Positions 54,996-64,000 of a DNA stretch of 64,000 nt are shown in pieces. The translations under genes were made by a program, and so were the position numbers. Each line of letters starts with the position of its first letter. Position 1 is the first letter of the stretch. This DNA comes from Spongospora subterranea f. sp. subterranea (lineage: Eukaryota > Endomyxa: Phytomyxea > Phytomyxea > Plasmodiophorida). The stretch lies in NCBI GenBank assembly GCA_049724395.1, contig JAUGWO010000102.1, positions 310,001 to 374,000 on the forward strand. Direction: 5' to 3'. The notes under the pieces were generated by a model, which saw nothing but the letters and a program-made list of their open reading frames with translations, was not told where the DNA came from and made no database searches.

Positions 54996-55541
54996 TCAGA
55001 GACGGTGTCGATTTACCCATTCACTCAGATCAGAAACATCCGATATCGAGACGGTGAGCGCGTTTAGCCGACGTTCTTCGTATTCGCCATCCGTATCGTC
55101 CAGTTCCGATTCACAGAAATCATCGAAATCGATATCGTTATCAGATGCCTCACCGGTGTTGTCCATGGTCATCAGGTGCAGATCATATCCGACCTGATCT
55201 GCAGGTGTAGTAATATCAGTGTCGGCGATGGCTTCCTGATCCGAATCAGAAGGGCTGGTCGTGTCCTGGTGCCCATCCAGGTCGTCCATATTCTGATATC
55301 GACCCAATTGTTGTTTTATCGGGTATATTGGTTTTGGCGATTCCCTTTCTGGGTTCTGACTGTACAAAGGAGGTCCAATTATCCCCCACGTCCTTCCTCG
55401 TTCTCTTGTTCCTTTCTCTCTCTTGTGTTTCCCCACATCTTCTCTCTCTCTCTTTCTCTTGTGATTCCTTCCCCACACCTCCCTCACCCCACTCCTGCCT
55501 TGCCACACCTTGTCTGCTGGAACATCGTTTGCTGTTGACAT
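54996..55541 (-). CDS. low-complexity hypothetical protein, 181 aa
   Basis: Open minus-strand frame from ATG 55541. The first half is basic and repetitive (KRKREREDVGKHKREKGTRE), arising from a CT-rich tract at about 55400-55480. The second half is acidic (SDNDIDFDDFCESELDDTD). No domain is visible. It may be a real disordered protein, a fragment of a mobile element, or an ORF opened by the biased tract. Confidence 0.3.
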   Translation of the reverse strand: MSTANDVPADKVWQGRSGVREVWGRNHKRKREREDVGKHKREKGTRERGRTWGIIGPPLYSQNPERESPKPIYPIKQQLGRYQNMDDLDGHQDTTSPSDSDQEAIADTDITTPADQVGYDLHLMTMDNTGEASDNDIDFDDFCESELDDTDGEYEERRLNALTVSISDVSDLSEWVNRHRL

Positions 55542-55879
55542 CTCTATGATACTTTGTCCTCCGTCTACATTCTTCGATCTTGATAACTGACTAACAATTC
55601 ATACGACCGTTAAGTCATCATCTTGTTGTATTAAATATCCAGAATGGGGGCGGGATGCCTTATGGAAAAATTCTAATGAAAACCATAATTCTTCAGGGGG
55701 CGCCGCCGGGATTCAGTTGTTTTCGGAAGGATCGTTTAGACTTATGCACTTTGGAAAATTGATACTATGGTATGTTATAATATATGCTCTGGATTGTATT
55801 AACATAATATAGGTCACCTTGAAGGATTAAATATACAATAAAACAGCAGACAATAATACGTTGATATCTAAAACAGATA
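55542..55879. other. intergenic, no gene seen
   Basis: AT-rich 338-bp stretch downstream of the glycosyltransferase stop. No ORF of note. Confidence 0.5.
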
Positions 55880-58156
55880 TTACCCGGCGACAGCGTCCTC
55901 AGATTTACACAGCTTAGTCTTGATAGGTACAGCGGTTTTCAGCATCTGAGCAATCGTCCGAACGTTGACTGTGACGCCTGAAGGGTCCAGAGGAGCTTGT
56001 ATCCTTGGCCCAAACTGCCTCGCTGCCACAAGGAAACCGTTGTCAGGAGCGAGAGCATCGTCAACTTGACTAACACATGCTGACGTAAACGCTGAGATTG
56101 TGCTTCATATCTGGAGCAATACCGATGGCTTTGCATCGGTTGCCCCAAAACCTGCCATAATATTTAAGTCGATCGAGCGAATTACAAAGCACATTGAGCA
56201 CCTTTGGTCCATAAGCAATACGCCCGTGCATATGATGGGAATTGAGGCTCGCATCGCTTCCGAAGTTGCTCCTAGGCCGCCATGTATAACGACACAATCA
56301 GCACGTTCGAACAGCTTGTTGAACGGGGCACCTCGGGCTTGGAACACAATGTTTTTGGATATAAGCTCGTCAAGCTGAGCTTGAGACCTTGAGCACAGCG
56401 TTTGCATGATACTGTCGCCGAGAAGAGAAACAATTCTGGGCTTCCTTTGACATTGTTCAGCCAGTCGGATCACAATCTTAGTGATGTCTTCTCTCGGAAT
56501 TGGCCTGAAAGCAATAAGAATAAACATTAACACATAATCAACTGATTGACACAAACATTGATGAGAATCCGATGACAACCACAGGACAGGAGTCGGCTTT
56601 AGCTTTATCCAGAAACGAGACCAGGTTAGGCTCTAGTTCAACGACGTCGGACCTATTGTTGTCGGTATACATTAAGGTCGATCAAAACTGACTAGGAAAA
56701 CACTTACGTCAGGTATATGAAATCAGTAAGTACAACCGAGGAAGGCCAATCATTAGGACGGCCTCCAAACGCAACTTCGTTGATGGGAACCACAATTGGC
56801 GACGACTGCTCCAAAATGTGATTCCACGATTTACTTGTAGGCGCTAGGCCTCGTCTCCTTCTCAACGCTGTTAATGTAGGATAGTCTAGATACGATTTCA
56901 GGGTGCCAATGAACCCGTGGGAGAGGATTGTGTCCTCGATCATTAACGGAATAGCATTCTGGCTTAGACTCTCCAACGGAGGATATTGGGATGACGGTAT
57001 CACGGTAGGCTGTAGTATGAAACCGAGCATGGGAATATTGAGCTTCTCGGATAGTATCATCGCAATAGATGCCATTGTAAATCTGGATGCGAAAATAATG
57101 ATTGGGTAAAATACATGAAGCGATTGAGAACGTTTACCCGTATATGATAGCTGAAGGCTGTAGCAATTCTGCCCACCAGAAAACTATGGGCTCCGATGTG
57201 AAGAATTCGGCTTCTGTCCTAGCTAGGATCATGGTTTGAATCATTACTGATCTGGAATGTAAGGCCCAACGGAAAAAATCGCGAGAGACCTTTGCGCTTG
57301 TGTCACCTCCAGAGGGCCGGAAACGGATACCGCCTCGGGAAAGCTTTCTAAAACACAGAGATATATGAGCAAAGTCAAGAACGCGAATTAGTGGTGATCA
57401 CCTGGAGTGAGACATGATGAAGTCTTTATAGGCCAATTCCGTGCAAATCGTCACTAGCCAGTTGCGTTGTTCTGCTAATCCGATAGCCAAGGCGACGAAC
57501 GGTTGAACATCTCCACGAGTGCCTCTTGTGATGATCATCACATGTTTATCGAACCGGCTCACGTCGTTGTATGGCGATTCCATGGGGGCAGGCCAACCAA
57601 CGGGAGTGCGAATCACGTTGATGTGCAACTCGGTTGGGACGTTCAACGACTTCTTAACCATAAAATCCCCGTTATCGAGCTGGAGCAATAACGAACGGAA
57701 CGGGCGCTTGACTAGGTCGCCTAGTCGAATAGAAGTTCTGCCAACCCGATACCAGCTGGACATTACATCCCTAATGAACACATGCATTTAAGCGTGCTAA
57801 TGCCTATTGAGCGTCTAGTCTCACCAGCTGTAGATTTGAATGTCAATCTCATCGGATCGAGCCAATCCGGAAAGATTAGCGAAGGAATTGAAAACAAGAC
57901 TGTTGAATGGCTTTAGAATTTCGCCTTCATCCAGATACAATTGTTTGTCTCCGACGCTGATGCGTATCCAGAGTGTTCGGCCGAACAGATTGGCGAAGGC
58001 ATTTCCCGGCAAATGAATGACGCGGTTGATGCAGATTAGACAATTATCATCAGACCTGTCTTCCTCTTCTGTGAACTTATAGGACATTCGTCCAGCTGCA
58101 TGGATTTGGGCAGTAATATCGGCGCTGATCGATCGTTCTAGGACGTCGTGGTCCAT
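55880..58156 (-). CDS. GT1/GT28 sterol-type UDP-glycosyltransferase with N-terminal C2-like domain, multi-exon
   Basis: ATG 58156 opens an N-terminal region with a C2-like beta pattern (LWIRISVGDKQLYLDEGEI, DEIDIQIYSW, then after an intron near 57785-57825 IRDVMSSWYRVGRTSIRLGD). Then comes the GT N-terminal Rossmann start KHVMIITRGTRGDVQPFVAL (about 57530), typical of sterol 3-beta-glucosyltransferases (ATG26/UGT80). The acceptor half has KLNIPMLGFILQPTVIP. The donor half has RKPRIVSLLGDS and the motif VVIHGGLGATSEAMRASIPI (about 56270), then FWGNRCKAIGIAP and VNVRTIAQML near the end; the stop is at 55880-55882. Introns fall near 56515, 56680, 57085, 57350 and 57800. A C2 module could tether it to phospholipid membranes. 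The acceptor substrate is not shown by the sequence. Confidence 0.75.
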
Positions 58157-59035
58157 GATTGGAATATATTAATAATGGTCTGACTTCCCGCAGAATCGAA
58201 CGATTGTGATTATCAGTTGAGTCACCCAGGGCTGCCGGAAGTCTGGTGACCAATAGATTTTTCAATCGGATTAATTGCAGTATGTGACGATTCCGTACAG
58301 CGGCGATCAAAGGCGCCACCCTGTGGGGTCGTGGGAGGATTGCGAGCCCCAACGAAACCGCCGATGTGATGAACCAGATTTGTCGGCGATTGGAAGTTAG
58401 CCGAGTATCTGTTATGGCTTAATCCGCACTGCCTTCACAACCAAAGAAGATGATTCGTGCAAAGGTAACGGTATCCCACTCTGTGTCCACGGATCGTTAA
58501 GTGATGGCGTAACCCATCCATATCTATTTTTGGATATTGGGTACAGTAATCGGGCAACTGCAACGGCAAATGCCAGGTGGCAACGTTACTCTGACTGTAG
58601 GCGGCGGCGGCGGCGAGTTTTAGCGCCATTACCTACTGAGATGCAATTGCAAAATGGAGCAGCTGACGGAATTCTCTGTCGACGTTGTAGCGCCCGAAAC
58701 ATTTATAAACGATCGAATAGATAGCCAGTCATATATATAAAACATCTGCTGGAAATCGCATTCGGACCCGTTTCAGACAAGCCGAATCAATAAATCAGAA
58801 AACATCGTAAATGCTCGATTTCCCAGAGACTGATTGATGTTTGAAAAAAATATAAGGCCATAGTTTATGACCGACGACATCTCCAATATAATCCCAAAGA
58901 ATAAACCACATCGTATCTGCATTGCATAGGTAAACCTCTGAAAATCATCGTCACCGTAAAAACATTATGAAACATCGGGAAACGACTCCCCCGCTGAGCC
59001 ATTCATTGGGATGTGTTGCAGAACTCATTCTTGTG
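58157..59035. other. upstream region of the glycosyltransferase
   Basis: Minus-strand ORFs at 58077-58352 and 58435-58629 have no recognisable motif. The stretch includes the presumed promoter of the glycosyltransferase and AT-rich sequence up to the duplicated segment. Confidence 0.35.
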
Positions 59036-59655
59036 GCCCCTGAGAATAAATACCACTAACGCATGTAGATGATCGGTTGAAGTGATTGCAATGCTTTTTA
59101 TGGCAATTCCGTGGGGGCAGGGAGTGCAGATCGTGTTGATATGCATCTGGGTTGGGCCTGTGAACATCTTATTACCTACGAAATCCCGGTTATCGCGCTG
59201 GAACACATATTGAACTGAGCGGACGCTTGAGGTCGCCTAATCAAATCGGAATTCTGCCGACCCGATACCAGCTGGACATGCATCCCTAATTAAATCATGC
59301 ATTTGATGTACTGTGCCAATTGAACGTCCAGATTAACCAGCTATAGTGGTGAGAATTATTTGGTCTGATTGAGCCAATCCGGAAAGTTCGGAGAAAGAAT
59401 TGAGAGACAGACTGTTGAATGACTTTAGAATTTCGCTTCATCCATTCATAATTGTTTGTCACCGGCGCTGATGCGCTTCAATGTGTTCGGTCGAACAGAT
59501 TGACGAGGGCGTTTCCCGGCAATGAATGACGCGGTTGATGCAGATTCCACAGATATCATCCGACCTGTTTTCCTCTTCTGTGAGCTTACGTCCAGCTGCA
59601 TGGATTTTGGCAGTCAGATCGGCAATAATAGATCGTTCGGGGAAATTGTCGTTCA
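59036..59655 (-). pseudogene. decayed partial duplicate of the C2-glycosyltransferase 5' half
   Basis: This segment aligns by eye with about 57525-58150 in the same orientation. Shared blocks include CCGACCCGATACCAGCTGGACAT (read in parts), GAGCCAATCCGGAAAG, TTTAGAATTTCGC, TTTCCCGGCAA..ATGA, CGCGGTTGATGCAGATT and TCCAGCTGCATGGATTT. The intron region is copied too, so it arose from genomic DNA and not from mRNA. Many substitutions, small deletions and frame breaks remain, so it cannot encode the domain. Confidence 0.85.
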
Positions 59656-60505
59656 GTAAAAACCAATATTTGAATTCTCGCAGAAATCACCGATGGTGTT
59701 TGTCAGTTGAGTCATCCAGGGGTGTGCAAGATTTTCAGTGGAATCAAGCACGCGGATGTTGTTTCTGAAGATAAGCAATGAACATGGTGGAGCGATTCAC
59801 AAGGAGGACCTTATTCTCAGACCACTCCGATGATGAGGTTTCGAAGCTCAAAATGGAGAATCACAGAAGACGTTCCGGGTGCGTATAGCCGTAAAGCGTA
59901 TCAGGCCAACATACACGGGAAAGAGTCAGAATTCTGGACGAATAGGACATCATGCAACTACAGAACTACAGCATGATGATCTTAAAAAGGCGAACGATTT
60001 TGAAATTGATTTTCAACCGTGCGTGACACAGTTGTGGCAACCGTTGGACTCGTTCATGATATCGCAAATCAAATGGGGCTAAATGGGCAATGCTCCACTG
60101 TTAGAAAGACGGGGCCGGTCATGGTCAAAACCAAACAATCACATATATGTGTTGTCGGTCCGACATAATCGTCACTTGCGATGTGAATGGGGATAAGAAA
60201 CGAGCGCAACTGATGCCGGAGCTTCAGGCAATTGTCGGAAAATATTAAGCATTTTTTTATGGTCTGAACTCAGTGAACTTTAACAATCCTATTGACCAAC
60301 CATAAAAAGTTTGGCGCTGTCGTGAACCATGTTTGAAGTTCAAAATCAAAAGCTATATCAGTTGGTTGACCCTGAATTGGGCAAACCGCATTCTGGTGAA
60401 CGATGAACCCCTTAATACATGCTACTGACCAACCAAACGCAAACATCGATGATTGATTAAATTGATTGTAATGAGTTTTATCAGTTATGGAAACCGATTA
60501 CGAAT
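59656..60505. other. gene-poor stretch
   Basis: No recognisable coding sequence. A plus-strand ORF (59879-60082) shows no motif. The eS8 gene begins its 3' end at 60506. Confidence 0.4.
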
Positions 60506-61239
60506 CTATTTGTGTTTCTTTTTCTGGACCTTCTTGATGTAGAATTCGAGCTCTTTTCCTTCAAGGATATATCCATCACAGCGACCCGATTGTCCAGGGC
60601 GCGACGATACACAGGCGTACAGACGACCGCTCATGAAGTGCTCAGCAACCTTGGGGTCAATAACAGAGGCGGCCAGACGGGCCTTCTGCTTCTTGACAGC
60701 CGCCTCGCTGACGACGGCGGCGTCCTCAGCCGGCTTCTCGTTCTTCTTCAAGCCCAGATCGACACCGTAGTGCTGCGTGTACCATTGACGGAAAGGAGTG
60801 GCGTCGATAACGACAATGCATCCTGAACAAAAAATGCAAAAAAGGGATCAGAAATATTCCCGCTAACGTGCACGCCGTCGTTGGCACCTTTGACCAAGGT
60901 CTTGGTACGAACAAGCTCGTTCGACGTGGCGTTGTAAACGACATCGATAATACGAGAACGGCGGGTAACTACCTCCGATCCCCAGGAGAAGTTGCCGGTT
61001 TCCAATCGCAGAGCGCGGAATTTCAGATTGCCACCGCGACCACGAACCACTCGGATTCTGATCAGATATCACTCAGACCTCATGATTCTGTACAATTCCA
61101 TAAACGAGGGATACCTCTTCTCGCCAATCTTGGTGTTGGCCGCCGGTCGTCCGAGCTCATATTTGCGCTTCTTCTGGTGGATTTTACGGCGACCACCGGT
61201 GGCGCGTCGCTTATGGCGCGAGTCGCGAGAGATACCCAT
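60506..61239 (-). CDS. RPS8: 40S ribosomal protein eS8, 3 exons
   Basis: ATG 61239 gives [19 protein letters not shown] then [15 protein letters not shown]. An intron beginning GTATCC near 61111 and ending GATCAG near 61057 joins to [52 protein letters not shown] second intron (GTGCCAACG..TTGTTCAG, about 60823-60887) joins to [19 protein letters not shown]. The C-terminus is [20 protein letters not shown] then [20 protein letters not shown]. It is full length compared with other eukaryotic eS8 proteins. The protein is a component of the small ribosomal subunit body. Confidence 0.96.
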
Positions 61240-61447
61240 GGCCGACGATCAAGCAATAATGGACTGCGATATCGTCAGGATAGCGCAGAATCGAAGTCCG
61301 TGACGGCGTCCGCAATACTCATCATATAACGCCTCACCATATATTGATTCACTTAAATCAGATACGAACCTGAAATCGCCAAGGCATCATCGGTCATCAA
61401 ATCCTACGTAGCTGGGGGCAGAACCGAGTTTCTGAACGCCATGAAGT

Positions 61448-62302
61448 TTATTTAGAAAATTCGAAATCGGTCATCAATGGTACATGATCAGAGCCATATT
61501 TGTGAATGACCCGACGAAACAAATCGGGCCCTGGGATGTCATTCGTGAAATGCAGTTGATTCACGTTGAGTCCAGCAGAATGCAAAACGTAATCGAGTCT
61601 GAACGATTTGTGTTTTGGGGAGATCCAAGTCGCTGTGGGACACGATCGATATGCGTCATGAAGAGTTGACATTTGCGGGATCAGATTCGGTAATCTGTCC
61701 GGGGTGGCGTTGAAATCGCCACACCAGATGATACGACTGGTTCGCCGGCGACGGGTTTCGACGAGATCGGTGACCGCTTGCGCCTGCTGTCGACCAACTC
61801 TACCATATCCTTTCCAGCTCAGGTGAACGTGTGCGATGATCAGGTGATCATCGGTCGAATCCGCTCCTTGACATGTCATGATTTGCCCAGCACTGCCTTC
61901 GCCGCTCCAAACGTGGTTCGAGACGTGAACATCGCTTAGCATTGCCGACCGTTTCACCATCATGATCGTACCGTGATCGATTGGCGCAGTCGTTGGGCAA
62001 TTACCAGATAGCTCTGATATATGATATAGGTTGGCGAACATGGATCTCAGATGGCATAGCTCATTAGCCTGATAATCGCTGATAAGAACCGTTTTTACAA
62101 ACGTCAATCCTTCGGATCATCACCTGCACTTCCTGCAGACAGACGATGTCGGCGTCAGATGACTGAATTGTGCTATGAATACGGGCGCGTCGCAATTCGC
62201 CAGAAAGGAGCTCGGAACGATCTCGAATATTGGGGTAAAACGAGGGAGTGCACCAGACTTCTGCTAAAATATTATGTGTGAAAAGGCGGAATCGCCTGTT
62301 CA
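61448..62302 (-). CDS. endonuclease/exonuclease/phosphatase-family protein, 2 exons
   Basis: I chose ATG 62302 (MNRRFRLFTHNILAEVW). The first exon contains the EEP metal-binding glutamate in DADIVCLQEVQ. After an intron near 62080-62110 the second exon has HLIIAHVHLSWKGYGRVG, IIWCGDFNATPDRLP (GDFN box), FRLDYVLHSAGL and SDHVPLMTDF (SDH box). All core residues of a DNase I-like Mg-dependent phosphodiesterase are present. The HNILAE start and compact size resemble the CCR4/nocturnin/ANGEL branch, but the substrate cannot be decided. An upstream in-frame extension without ATG exists, so an additional first exon is possible. Confidence 0.75.
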
Positions 62303-62417
62303 TTTCTTGGGGATTGGCATCAAAAGCAGTGGAATTGATCCAATCCAACTCCTTTCCGGACGGATATTTCTGCGCGCCCCGGGCGCCGCGTCACTTTCCC
62401 AAAAACTACAAACAAGA

Positions 62418-62966
62418 TCAGTAAACGGTATATCTTATCAGATTATAATATCCTACTGTAATATTTGTATTATTATGGAGTCTATTTTCTTCCTGGAAAT
62501 TCGGATCATCGACGTTGTCCGAACTGGCGAACCCGGACAGGTCGAACCTTGCGGGCTCGTAGTCGACGTTCTCCGAATCCTCGTCCGCTCTGCTGAAACA
62601 CAGGTCGTCGCGATCAACCAGAATGATGTGTGGAACTAAATCAAACTGCACATGGGCCGTCGTCGCCCGTTTTGGACCACCATCCGGTGTCTTTAGGCAG
62701 CCTGTATTCGGCAATCGCTGTAAAACGGGATCCGTCCTGTCTGGCAATGACTTCTTTCTAACTTGCAGAATCCTTGGAATGGGCAATGGAGTTTCTGGAG
62801 GATCTAATTGAATCTTTCCACTAAACCATCTCGTTAACCAGTTCGCTCGTGATTTTCGCTTCGCCGTTAATGCTTCTGACGTTCTCCTCGTCACCGATTT
62901 TGAAGTTTCAAAAGAATTTGGAGTATTCGCCTGCTCAATCGGTGACCCGAAACTGAGCCGTGGCAT
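62418..62966 (-). CDS. hypothetical protein, 182 aa
   Basis: Single ORF from ATG 62966. The basic, serine/threonine-rich N-terminal half (SVTRRTSEALTAKRKSR, WLTRWFSGKIQLD) is followed by VQFDLVPHIILVDRDDLCFS and an acidic tail (ADEDSENVDYEPARFDLSGF). The VxFD..PHIILVDRDD stretch looks like a short linear docking motif, but I recognise no family. It lies just upstream of the EEP gene on the same strand. Confidence 0.5.
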   Translation of the reverse strand: MPRLSFGSPIEQANTPNSFETSKSVTRRTSEALTAKRKSRANWLTRWFSGKIQLDPPETPLPIPRILQVRKKSLPDRTDPVLQRLPNTGCLKTPDGGPKRATTAHVQFDLVPHIILVDRDDLCFSRADEDSENVDYEPARFDLSGFASSDNVDDPNFQEENRLHNNTNITVGYYNLIRYTVY

Positions 62967-63610
62967 AGCGACCTCGCTTCGCTAATCGGGCAAGCGGCCC
63001 GCCCTTCGGTATTGGCGGCGGCAATCCAGATCGGACGGCGGTGGAGCTAACGGCGCCAGTGTCCCGCCGTCCCCCTCACCGACCCCAGCTGCGCCGTGTT
63101 CCTAGGGCCGTTTCACCGATATGGCGATTCCAACCGAGGAATAATTTAGCGACGGCTGCCGTCAGGCCAAGTTGACTGGAAGGCACCTCCTACTAAATCC
63201 CCCCTTCTGTATTGTGTGTTCCCTTCTCTGTGTACCCAACTGGGGATCAATTCACTCCTGATGTTGTCGGGAGATTTTTTTAAGGGCATGCGACAATACA
63301 AGATTCAGGTGTCTTGGACAGGGAAGACAAAAAAGCGATTGTAGTTTGGAAAAATGCGACTTTGGTAGCAATGGGGGATCGAAGGAGGTCGCAAGGGCAA
63401 CCATCATATCCATTTGTGAAAAAAAAACACGGAATATTATCTGGACTACAACTTTTCTGAAAACATTGTAATTGCTTGCCGTGTAGTGATGGAGAAAAGT
63501 CAACTAATACTTATCACATTTGACATTATTTATGGTAGCGTTGAACAGATTGTTGATTTGCCTGGTACGTCAAGTAAGCAATGAAAATTCTTTGTGTTGA
63601 AGATGTTATT
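62967..63610. other. intergenic, no gene seen
   Basis: About 640 bp between two minus-strand genes; short ORFs only (e.g. 63252-63503), none with recognisable content. It should contain the promoter of the 62966 gene and the 3' flank of CKS1. Confidence 0.4.
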
Positions 63611-63998
63611 TCACTGTCTTTTATCCGGATCACGTGGCATCACCAAGCCTGTTTCAGGATCCGTTCCGAGTGGCCGGCGAAACAGAAGGATGTGAGGCTC
63701 CTGGAATGAGATTCACAATTAGCAACGGTTTCAAAGTTCTGTGCAAAAGAATTACAGGCCGATGAACTTCGTAGTGAACCCAGCCACGACTCTGCCGAAA
63801 CCCCGAGCTCGCGCCATTCCTCTTCGCTAAGAATACGAGCTGGCATGATTGCTTTGCCCATTTCTTTTGGCAGCGTTACGTGACTAGTTCCCGGTTCGAA
63901 TCAGATTCTGCAGTACAAGGATACGCGACGGAGGCTGACCGGTATTCATATTCGTCATCAGTATATTTATCGGAATATTCAAAATCGTTCGGCGGCAT
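63611..63998 (-). CDS. CKS1: cyclin-dependent kinase regulatory subunit CKS1, 3 exons, one-base frame break
   Basis: Exons 63940-63998, 63756-63883 and 63611-63700, with introns 63884-63939 (56 nt) and 63701-63755 (55 nt, CTAAT branch-like). They encode MPPNDFEYSDKYTDDEYEYR, HVTLPKEMGKAIMPARI, LSEEEWRELGV, QSRGWVHYEVHRP and EPHILLFRRPLGTDPETG. These include the anion-binding and CDK-contact motifs and the hinge HxPEPH of the family. The exons sum to 277 nt, 3x92+1: one surplus base lies at 63795-63798, between LGV and QSRGW, and shifts the frame. CKS proteins bind CDKs and dock phosphorylated substrates. The gene ends two bases from the window edge. Confidence 0.88.
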
Positions 63999-64000
63999 CT

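Noticed and set aside
58077-58352. 91-residue minus-strand ORF upstream of the glycosyltransferase
   Set aside because: Overlaps the true first exon in another frame and has no recognisable motif.
63880-63905. GGTTCGAATC, resembling a tRNA T-loop
   Set aside because: It falls in a CKS1 intron and no cloverleaf can be formed around it.

Overview
This is a nuclear eukaryotic window. Nearly every gene is cut by short spliceosomal introns: GT..AG, mostly about 30-70 nt, often with a CTAAC/CTAAT branch-site-like motif near the 3' end (e.g. 3826-3873, 14253-14311, 63701-63755). Two very large ASH/MSP-repeat proteins, one recognisable as CFAP47, and a ULK4-type kinase point to an organism that builds motile flagella. 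UBA5 (UFMylation), a PCGF-type Polycomb RING/RAWUL protein, a telobox-Myb telomere protein and a Crypton whose tail looks like the GCR1_C domain fit an early-diverging zoosporic fungus (chytrid-like) or a close holomycotan relative. That placement is inference; no rRNA or other decisive marker is present.

Layout. (1) 1-43.5 kb is gene-dense and largely alternates strands, with convergent neighbours 33-92 bp apart and one pair whose stop codons overlap. In order: small membrane protein (-), CFAP47 (+), DUF229 sulfatase-like membrane protein (-), UBA5 (-), unknown ORF (-), RNase P p30 (+), four-helix membrane protein (-), small unknown (-), ULK4-like kinase (+), membrane protein (+), CTR9 (-), TRF-like telobox protein (+), PCGF-like RING/RAWUL protein (-), TMEM19/DUF92 protein (+), a giant ASH-repeat protein of about 3,450 residues in GC-rich, intron-poor sequence (+), and RLP24 (-). 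(2) 43.5-60.4 kb is a gene-poor island of decayed mobile DNA: two Ty3/gypsy-like fragments on opposite strands, nested inverted repeats with a long foldback, a possible Tc1-like remnant, a broken Crypton tyrosine recombinase, and two opposed broken copies of a Rep-type SF3 helicase. It also holds a C2-glycosyltransferase gene with a decayed partial duplicate upstream. (3) 60.4-64 kb returns to housekeeping genes on the minus strand: eS8, an endonuclease/exonuclease/phosphatase-family protein, an unknown ORF and CKS1.

Three otherwise intact genes (ULK4-like, giant ASH protein, CKS1) carry a reading-frame break inside a conserved motif that no plausible intron explains. Residual assembly indels are the simplest cause, and annotators should expect them here. 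Intron boundaries were read by eye; where I give only a span, the internal exon structure is not fully resolved.
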